A stretch of 64,000 nucleotides of DNA, taken from contig JAOPHQ010005144.1 of NCBI GenBank assembly GCA_030340625.1, positions 145,001-209,000 of the forward strand. Reading direction: 5' to 3'. This DNA is from Merluccius polli. Lineage: Eukaryota; Chordata; Actinopteri; Gadiformes; Merlucciidae. The position numbers and the translations under genes were made by a program. Under the pieces are notes generated by a model. It did not search any database and had not been told where the DNA came from. It saw only the letters and a program-made list of their open reading frames with translations. Below, in pieces: positions 56,107 to 64,000 of this stretch; the first letter of the stretch is position 1; the number at the start of each line of letters is the position of its first letter.

Positions 56107-58884
56107 CCCTTTCATGCATGAATTATGATAAACTCAGTGTTTTTATACATCCTTAGGGATATAAAACAAAGTTTGGAAAAAAATGTGAAAAAAATTTTGT
56201 TTTACGTTTATTCTATAAGGAGATATTTTTTTATCCATTCAAGTGGACTTCATGCATTTTGTATTGTAAAAAAACATTAATGTAATAGCATGGTAGTTGT
56301 TTAGGTATAGTTGTAATTTATTTATACAGTTGTAACATGGTGTTATGTTGGAATGGTGGCTCCTCCACTATCCTGTAGGCCTCTCTATTTGAGCTCTATT
56401 GATAAACTGAGTCAGTATTTTTTTACTAAGCGTTTTTATTCATCTTTACACAAAACAAGGTAAAACAAGGTTAGAGAATACAGATATATTCTCTCTGAAC
56501 TGAGGATAATATTGCTGTCAAGTCTCTGAACTGTCCAGTCTCTGAACTGAGCATCTTCTCTCCTAATAGCTAAGCTTATTGCTTATTTCCTATGGTAGTT
56601 GGCGAAGCATCCGGGGCACAAAGCTACAAGACACTGCATGCAGATGTACTTGGTTCTTCGTGTGCATGCAGCATCTTGGCATCTGTTGGCATTTTTTGCT
56701 TCCTTGAGCTGGGGCCAGTGGTTTCCAGGGACATACCGGATCTCAGGTGGGACCTTGGACATTGCTCTCCGTTTCGCTGGTGGTGGAGTGGCACTGGGTC
56801 TGCCTCTGGTGCGTATCTTCAATGATCCTGCATTGATGAGAGCACGAGCTGTCGATGCCTTGAAGTGCAGAAGATCCTTTGCTTCATTTCCAGACAGTCT
56901 ATAGAGGCGCCAGGCATTCACAATTGTGACATCAAGGAAGTGAAAGAACACTTTGATGTACCACCGTTTATTTTTGCGTCTGTGGGGATACATTGCGATA
57001 CACTGATCCATGACATCTACTCCTCCCATATGCTGATTGTACAGCTTCACGGAAAACGGCCTTTGGACATTGATCATCCTCTTCTCTTTCTTGCTCCATC
57101 TCTGTGCCACATCTGTTAAGGACAGGCCAGCGCAGGAAGAGGCCATGTGGATAATTGAACGATCCAACCAGCGGGTGACTGATGTTTTGCGCATTGGTCG
57201 CGACAGAGACAGATCCTCTTCCTTCTTGCTTGAGTTTCTTTTCACTTTTCAGCTTTTCTTGTGCTCCATGGAGCCTGTTGCTTCTGCACATGCCAGTGCC
57301 ATAGATCCCCTGGTGTTCCAGTGCCTGAAGGAGGGGAATGGTGTTAAAGAAATTGTCAAAAAACACCTTGTGATTCTTGTCCTGAATGTCCTCACAAAGG
57401 CGCATGACTACGTCTCCAGCCATTCCCAGTTGACTGATCTCACCTCGTCCCCCAGCTGGACCTTGATAAGGTTCGAAGTTGTACATGTACCCAGAGGATC
57501 CTGCTCGCACCCACACTTTCACTCCCCAGGGCTTGGGTTTTTTTGGGATATATTGTTTGATAGACAGGCGTCCCTTGTAGGGAATCATCATCTCATCGAC
57601 CGACTGAAATTCTTCTGGATCAAGTGCTGAGTGGAAGGTTTTCTTGAGTCCATCCAAGACTGGTCTGACTTTGGCAAACCTGTCAGCATTTTCAGGGTCC
57701 AGTGAGTAGTTGTCAACAAAGTGCATGTAACTCAAAATTTGCTCAAATCTGTTCACTGGCATTGCATCGGATATCAAATCAAGACGAAGTCCTGTCTCTG
57801 ATGACCAGTACATTCTGGATCTTGGGTATCTGACATTTGACATTACCATATTTATTCCAAGAAAAGTTTTGAACTCCTCTGAGGTCAATGCCAGCTTGTC
57901 TTTTCCTTTCTGGAACGCGTACAGGTTTGTATTGTATACAATGTCATCGATCATATCCTGGGTGAAGAGATGTATGAAGAAATCTATTGGATCTGTTCCC
58001 TCAACATTCATCTTGCTCTCTCCTAAGAAAGGAGGCAGGTCTCCCTCAAACTGGTTATCCTTAGCTTTCCAGACATTTCTGACACCCTTTTCTTTGGCTT
58101 TTTTCCCCTGAGCTCTGGGAGGTGGTGGTTCCTCAGGTTCAACAGCCTCAACTCCTTCCTCAGCCTCAACTTCTTCCTCAGCCTCAACTCCCTCAGCAAC
58201 ATTTCCTGACTCCTCACCTTCACTGTCACTGCTTGATCCTACTTCTCTGCTTACCTGTCTGTACTGGCAGCCATTCCTCATCACTGCTACCACAAGCACA
58301 CTCGTCCTCACTTGAGGCTGGAAACTCCTCAACTACCCTGTATGCCTGTCTTTTTGAGCTCTATAAAATATGGATATATATATAATAAAAACAAATTAGT
58401 TGATTTACAGCCAAAACATCACAGGATATGAATTATTTTCAAGAAAAACATTGGTAGTATTTGATATGAATTGAAGTTGAAATATAGCGAGTGATGCATG
58501 ATGTACAATTGAGTGGACACATGATTAATTGGTATTTCCTCCAAATATAAAATCAAAACTTGGGAAATCTTTACATAATATGTAACCTTAGATGTTACTT
58601 GATGTAATTATATTTTTTTTACCTGCAATGGTATCTTTTTATAGAAGGTAGAAACCGAAATAGATGAGGTGGTTGGTCTTTCTCCCTGCCTGTCGGCCAT
58701 CTTGGATTCACTGACTTCTATTTCCCATTGCAATGACTGGCCAATGGGATTTTTTTGTATAGGATGATGCAATAGCTTCCACTAGAGTGGACTACATGCA
58801 GCAGTGCCGAAAATTGCAGGCATATACAGAGAAAACCCACTTCTAAACAGCTGTACACTGTAGTGACCTCCATGCATGAAAGGG
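56107..58884. mobile_element. piggyBac element, 2.8 kb
   Basis: The terminal inverted repeats CCCTTTCATGCATG are perfect over 14 bp. TTAA flanks both sides (56103-56106 and 58885-58888). It inserted into codons of the EnSpm-like gene. The single minus-strand gene covers most of the interior. The perfect termini contrast with the frame breaks in its transposase. Confidence 0.97.
56583..58700 (-). pseudogene. piggyBac transposase, two exons, two frame breaks
   Basis: Exon 1 58623-58700 (MADRQGERPTTSSISVSTFY, GTAAAA donor). Exon 2 58360-56583 begins SSKRQAYRVVEEFPASSEDE, with an acidic N-terminus, a frame change near 58245, and acidic (EAEEEVEAEEG) repeats. The DDE/D transposase core has PIDFFIHLFTQDMIDDIVYN, SVDEMMIPYKGRLSIKQYIP (Asp 1), KVFFDNFFNTIPLLQAL (Asp 2), a second frame change near 57190, then VKLYNQHMGGVDVMDQ (Asp 3). 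The C-terminal Cys-rich finger is CQDAACTRRTKYICMQC, CPGCFANYH. Catalytic residues and finger are preserved, so decay looks recent. Whole-family architecture is complete in length. Confidence 0.9.
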
Positions 58885-59283
58885 TTAAGGGCACTCTGTA
58901 CAAAAAGGGATCTTTTCTGTGCCTCAAACGCGAGTCTGATGAGTCAATCAAGTTTGGCCAGATTGAGCTTGTTTTGATAATCGATGACAAAAAGGTGTGC
59001 TTTCTGGTGACACCGCACACTTCAGTGTATTTATCAGAGTATGGACTCTATGAAGTCAAACAAGCAGCTGAGGATATGCACTGCATTAATGCAGAACACT
59101 GCCTGGATTCCTACCCATTGCCTCTTTACAATCTGAATGGGAATAAAGTGATATCTCTTAAGCACAGTGTTGTTGATCAGTAGGAGTGTGATGAGGTGTT
59201 GGGAAGAAGTTTTTGACTAGTGTCAATGGGGGAAAATCACGTATATTACTCAAAGTAACATGGTAATTGTGCTGTGAAGTGTA

Positions 59284-59475
59284 CACTCTAAGAAATGCTG
59301 GGTTATTTTCTTAACTCAACTGCTGGGTTGACACTGCTGGGTCATTCTGTTGAGTTATTCTAACTAATGCTGGGTACCTAAATTCTACCCAGCTGCTGAG
59401 TTACTAGTTGGGTCAAATTAACTGGGTTGCAACAACCCAGGCACTGATTTATTTTAACTTCATCACTGGGCTGAT
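59284..59475 (+). mobile_element. CACTA-type terminus with TGCTGGGTT subterminal repeats
   Basis: Starts CACTCTAAGAAATGCTGGGT and continues with repeated ACTGCTGGGTT and their complements (CTACCCAGC, CAACCCAGG). CACT ends plus short subterminal repeats are the signature of EnSpm/CACTA elements. Inward orientation points right, toward the gene at 61782-63974, so this may be its left end. The right end would lie beyond the window. Confidence 0.6.
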
Positions 59476-61383
59476 AAAGAAATAAAACACGTTTGAATGT
59501 CTTTGAACTGTCTTTTTACTGGCAAAGGGGCACGATCCAGGGGAACATTTCATCAAGGTTTGTTTCCTTTGTTTTACTATCTATACTGTATTTTATGTGT
59601 AGGAAACTTGTTTTTTTAGAAAATTATGTACTGTGTGGCAATACCATAGACAGTAGAAGAAAGGGCAATACTGTATAGCAATGCTGTGAATATGGAAATA
59701 AGGGGTAGTTTTCGGCGCACTTTCTCAGACCAATTGCATGTGAGTGACGCTGCTCAGCCCATTAAATAAAACACAAAAGCGCGACTGAATGGAGACGAGA
59801 GAAATGAGAGATGACCGGTGGAAAGGGATGTTAGCGATACAGGGAGAGAAGACGGAAAAACGAGTGAACGGGAGACAGGGAGAGACAGTACACATGTATA
59901 CTTCAATGTTTAGTGACAATAAATATTTTTGAATTGTCAGTTGCAGATGTCGATACAACTATGAGGCTATTTCAATCAATATAGCCTAGTACTATAGTGA
60001 TTTGCTTGCTGCTGTTACGTAACGGCGCCAATAGGCGCCAAAGAGACTCATCATCAGGGTTATTGTGACTCAGCCGTGTAGTAGAAATAACCCAACATTA
60101 CAATACATAAGCGGTTGTCAGTTATTGAGCAGTCCTTTTGACTCCTCAAGACCGCGAAACATTTCAGGTTTGTGTCCACCATTATGATATGTAAAACTAA
60201 CTAACTACAGTTGCCTCAATCAACAGAGCAGAAAATAACCATAATCGTAAATACGTGGTCCAAACACAGGCTTGATTAAATTTAGATGATCCACACCCCT
60301 AAACTGTGGAAATAAGAATTACGATTGATTAAACAGGCTCATCCTGGGTTCGCGCTAGCTAGATGCCGGCTCCTAGTATCCATAGTAACCGTTAGCACTA
60401 GCGCTAGTTAAGGAATACAACCGCTATCACATGGCAAAATATCCGATTCCGTGTACCATGACGTCTATTCAAATAAACTAATGTATACAGGAATCTAGTG
60501 TCCCGGTTTCCATTATAGCCGACACATTATTTTTACAGTTAAACCACCTCGCAGCTGCTAGTCAGTAGCTTTACCCTAACTAGCCTTTGCTACGGCTAAC
60601 CTTACGTTGTTAAAGAAATGGCCATCCATGCAGCAATATTTCGATTGGCGTTAGGGAAGTAATTTACCTTACCAGTGTTGATCATGTTGATATAACTCAA
60701 GGTCACGCTTCAGACGTCCATTCGAACATACATAATTCATATTAATCCATTGGGGTGAGGCTAAACTAAAATAGCTTACTTGTTGTAAGTTAGTTCATTT
60801 TTATTTTCACCAATATTCCGGCCTAAGCCATCAGAGGTCATGACCCCGGAAAAAGGCTTAGGCCGAAATGTTTTTGAAAATAAAATTATTATTGCATATG
60901 AAGTTCAGAGTCTGCCACAACCCTCCTTTTGTTGAATATCAATGAAACCATCTTTAAAAAAAAAAAGAAAAAAAAAAGGTCTAGCCACAATGAACCTGAA
61001 TTTGATTGTTAAAGTTGAACATTTTGGGATGCACTGTTTAAACCCCCTCAATTACATAGAAAAAGGTGGAATGTGTCGATGCATGTTTATCCAAACACAA
61101 ATGTATGGTATGTGATGTTATTAGCTTTCCATTAATAAACATAAATAGACATCATGACATGATCCTGAAAATAAAAAGCTGAAAATGATTGCATGTGAAG
61201 TTCTGAGCGTGCCACAACAACTTTGAATTTATCTTGATGTTTTACCTGACAAAGTCAACTAATGCATGAATGTAATATGCTGTGTGCAAGAGGGTCTTGC
61301 ATACCATGAGGCATGTCACAGTATCATTACAAGATACATTTCAATGTTTCATGTTTTAATGTCATTGTTTGTTGATCTTCCAG
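59476..61383. other. non-coding DNA inside the putative EnSpm-like element
   Basis: No exon identified with confidence. Contains GCGCCAATAGGCGCC (60026) and a repeat-like pair CCGGCCTAAGCC / GGCTTAGGCCG (60819-60866). Confidence 0.4.
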
Positions 61384-61749
61384 GCAGACAGAAAAATTGC
61401 AATCATGGCAGCTCGGAGAGCTTACAGACAGATTTAGAGGTAAATAAATTGTACTACTGTAAAATGGAACATGAAAAGAAACACAACAGTGTAATAAGTG
61501 AACATTTATTTATTGAACATGAACAATGAACATTATAAGTGGCAAATTACAGAAAACACTAAATGCAAACAAAAATCTGGCAATAGGTGATAACATTTCC
61601 TTTGACTTTCTTTGTCTCTGTGAATGTTTTGTCTTACAGATGAGGCGATAGATGAGGAAAGCTTTTTCCTTTTGGACGAGGCAACCATCCAAGCCCTCAT
61701 CCCAAGAATTGGCCTGAGGCTTAAATTCATTAGGTGCTTCAGGGAATTA
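61384..61749 (+). CDS. SAM-domain exon pair
   Basis: Exon 61384-61439 (TTCCAG acceptor, GTAAAT donor) and exon 61640-61749 (TTACAG acceptor, GTAAGT donor) join in phase to give TEKLQSWQLGELTDRFRDEA, IDEESFFLLDEATIQALIPR and IGLRLKFIRCFREL: a typical SAM domain, a helical protein-interaction or RNA-binding module. The downstream zinc-finger exon starting at 61781 would be out of phase with it, so whether the two form one protein is unresolved. The 5' start is not found. Confidence 0.55.
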
Positions 61750-61781
61750 GTAAGTAACTAAGAGTAGGACCCATTTTCAGT

Positions 61782-63974
61782 ATGGCACTTACATGCTTCA
61801 AATGCAAACGCATTATTGCAGGACACGCCAAGCAATTAATCGTACATTTACGGGCTGTTCATCAGCTCAACCAATCGGAGACATATTTTCAATGTTGCGA
61901 GCAGGGCTGTGGGCGAACATTTTCCTTCATGAGGTCTTTTAGAAGGCACTTACTGACACACGAAGGTGAGCAGGACCTCCCTGGAGACCCTAGGGGTAGG
62001 CAGAATGGCCTGCAAAGTGAAATGGGTGGTCAGGTGAGGAGGGGTCAGGTGAGGAGGAGTACTGGGATGATCTTGATGAAGATGGAGTAAGTGGGAGGGT
62101 TGCACTTTTCCTGGCCAATCTCCGATCTAGGTCAAATGTAACATATTCTACCCTTAATTTCATCGTCAGTAGGACTACAGACCTGATTGGTGACATTGTG
62201 GAGCGCCTCCAAACTAAGACAATGGCATTACTCAGTACCCCTTTTAAACAGGCTACTCAGTCTGCCAGGAGTTCTGAAGGCCATGCTCTCATGGCAACAG
62301 AGAGAAGGTGATGGTCTAGAGGATTTCTTTGATGGGGAGTTCTGTAAAAGTCACCCACTGTTCCTTAAAGAAATATCACTTCCAATTCTCCTCTACAATG
62401 ATGACTGTGAGACTGTAAACCCTCTTGGGTCCAAGACAGGAATTCATAAATTGGGCTTCCTCTACTTCTCAATAAAAAGTTTGCCACCACAGTTGCTTTC
62501 CAGCCTAAAGTCCCAGTTTCTTCTGGCAGTCTATAAGGCGGATGACGTAAAGACTTATGGTCTTGATGCCATCCTTAGGCCCATTGTTGAAGAAATAAAG
62601 TGCCTCGAAACCAATGGCATTAGGATAACCAGTCCCGATTTTCAGGGCGTTGTAAAATGCACCATCGCACAGGTTGTAGGGGACAACTTGGGCCTAAATG
62701 CCATTCTAGGCTACATTGAAAGTTTTTCAGGCCATCATGTTTGCCGCTGGTGCAGTGTTGAAAGGACCGTGTTGAGAACAATGACCTCAGAAGACTCCGT
62801 GCTGATGCGCAGCAGAGCAAGTCATCAGGATGATCTTACAATAGGTAATCCTACACTAACAGGCCTTAAGAGGGACAGTTTTTTAAATAACCTCAACTTT
62901 TACCATGTCACTGACAATGTTGCACCAGATGTCATGCATGACATCCTGGAGGGCATAGGGCCGTATGAGGTGAAGTTAATTCTCAACTCACTCATTGAAA
63001 ATAACCACCTAACATTGGACAAGCTAAATTATAGGATAACAAGTTTTGATTATGGTTTTGCGGATAAACGCAATAAACCATCTGTCATCAGCAAACATGA
63101 CCTGCGAAATATTGATGGGGCTATGTGTCAGTCTGCTGCGCAGTCATGGTGCTTACTTCGGCTGCTGCCCCTCATGGTGGGTGATTTGGTCCCTCATGGT
63201 TGTAAGGAGTGGCATCTTTTGCTACTGCTGCTGTCCTGCATGGAATTGCTGTTTTCGCCCTCGCTGACTCAACCTGCAGTACAATATCTTGGAAAGATCA
63301 TTGAAGAGCATCATACACTGTTCCTTGAACTGTTCCCACACCGCCATCTGCGGCCTAAGCACCACTGTATGATCCACTACCCAAGTGCCATACAAAAACT
63401 GGGCCCTTTGGTACAGTACTGGGCAATGAGGTTTGAGGCCAAGCATGGGTTTTTCAAGCGCATCAGTCATGTTACATGCAACTTCAGAAATATTTGCAAG
63501 ACAATGGCCTTTCGTCATCAAATGATGCAGTGCTATACCATTCTGTCTGGTACCATTCTAAAAAACAATTTTGAAGTCGGTCCAGGGCACAGCACATTTC
63601 TTTCATACATTGACGGTATCCAAAAGGTTCAGTGTACTCTAGGCCTTCCCCTTTTTACAGAGGTTTTTGTCCCAACTTGGGTAATTTTCAATGGGTCAGA
63701 ATACAGACCTGGGATGACTGTGTTCTTGTTCTGTAATGCAGAGGGTGAGCCCCAGTTTGGACGGATCCACACCATTCTTGTCCTGCAATTAAATGTAATG
63801 TCAGTCAAACTGATGGTGGAACAGTGGGATACAGTTGGTTTTCACAGACATTTGTTTGCATACAGTGTGATGCATTCAGAACGAGTAGCAGCTGTTGACA
63901 TAGAAGAGCTCCTTGACCACTTCATGCAACAAGGTCATACAGAAAGGATGACCCCAGCCTTTATGTGTCACTAA
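61782..63974 (+). CDS. EnSpm/CACTA-like transposase-family protein
   Basis: Begins MALTCFKCKRIIAGHAKQLI and YFQCCEQGCGRTFSFMRSFR: two C2H2 fingers. Frame continuity is then lost around 62035-62270: a 13-bp tandem GGTCAGGTGAGGA offers two CAG/GTGAGG donors, so an intron or a frameshift is possible. From about 62270 to TAA at 63972 there is one open frame of about 565 codons: LKAMLSWQQREGDGLEDFFD, VNPLGSKTGIHKLGFLYFSI, VVGDNLGLNAILGYIESFSG, HVCRWCSVERT, NVAPDVMHDILEGIGPYEVK, WCLLRLLPLMVGDLVP, LRPKHHCMIHYPSAIQKLGP and YWAMRFEAKHGFFKR. These blocks align with the decayed gene at 53766-59183. Probably a nuclear transposase or a derivative of one. The large C-terminal part shows no damage. Confidence 0.7.
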
Positions 63975-64000
63975 GATACAGGCTCTTCTAGGGACTTGAC

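Larger units (their letters stand above)
53766..59183 (+). pseudogene. EnSpm/CACTA-like transposase-family gene, decayed and split
   Basis: Begins with C2H2 fingers (MAYVMPKFTCRSCGISLKS; after a frame change YYPCCFADCKQKFTKYTALK; then VHCPFSDCNKAFKVKSSFTS). It continues in another frame from about 54170 with FSVN-type blocks: VVNPLGSSRRKHKLVGVYFT, VGDNLGSHCIGGYTQNFSTS, then TAG (55160) before FCRYCEV. Next come YFHVC, TAG (55342), PGLPPCIGHDLFEGVVAYDL, NWYLLRLLPVVIGDKVDP and RLWTMRFESKHSYFKR. At 56107 a piggyBac element interrupts the frame. The last 100 residues (KGTLYKKGSFLCLKRESDES ... NKVISLKHSVVDQ) lie at 58889-59183. Diverged paralogue of the gene at 61782-63974. Family name is inferred from memory of fish elements. 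Confidence 0.75.

Noticed and set aside
57037..57630. 197-codon plus-strand frame inside piggyBac
   Set aside because: Antisense of the transposase core, which has the expected Asp motifs.

Overview
The window is vertebrate genomic DNA, almost certainly from a teleost fish. It has spliced genes with GT-AG introns, long (CA)n tracts, many hAT-type elements with 8-bp target duplications, piggyBac, PIF/Harbinger and EnSpm/CACTA-like elements, and a tyrosine-recombinase gene of a kind common in fish. I cannot name the species. No bacterial, phage or CRISPR features are present.

Layout. 1-8 kb holds one intact two-exon connexin gene (gjd4-type, 3120-5052), with a Tc1/mariner-like transposase scrap upstream and microsatellites and a 328-bp hAT MITE downstream. 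9-11.7 kb holds an intact six-exon gtsf1-type gene (CHHC zinc fingers, PIWI/piRNA cofactor); its first intron contains a 19-bp minisatellite and a hAT MITE. 11.7-16.5 kb is non-coding, with a putative solo LTR and a hAT element. From 16.6 to 44.8 kb, eleven well-spliced exons collinear with the middle of DNA-PKcs (prkdc) are spread over 28 kb. They carry nonsense codons and frameshifts and lack many intervening exons and the kinase domain, so this is a decayed, non-processed prkdc relic. Its enlarged introns were colonised by foldback palindromes (18.3-19.5, 31.2-33.5 and 40.2-40.9 kb), several hAT elements and a complete but broken minus-strand gene (19.7-29.7 kb). That gene encodes a Crypton-like tyrosine recombinase with a terminal SANT-like exon and is itself interrupted by a Harbinger and a hAT element.

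46.7-48.2 kb holds a four-exon gene that I read as a tandem OB-fold protein; it has one in-frame TAG near its start. 48.5-53.5 kb is a PIF/Harbinger element (TTA duplication) with convergent MADF-type and DDE-transposase genes, both damaged, and a nested hAT element. 53.8-64 kb carries two tandem EnSpm/CACTA-like transposase-family genes. The first is decayed and split by a piggyBac insertion with perfect 14-bp termini and TTAA duplication. The second is largely open and lies beside a SAM-domain exon pair and a CACT-type terminus.

Only gjd4 and gtsf1 look like ordinary functional host genes. The OB-fold gene and the right-hand EnSpm-like gene are possibly functional. Everything else is relic or mobile DNA. 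All homology statements come from recognising sequence motifs by eye, not from a search.
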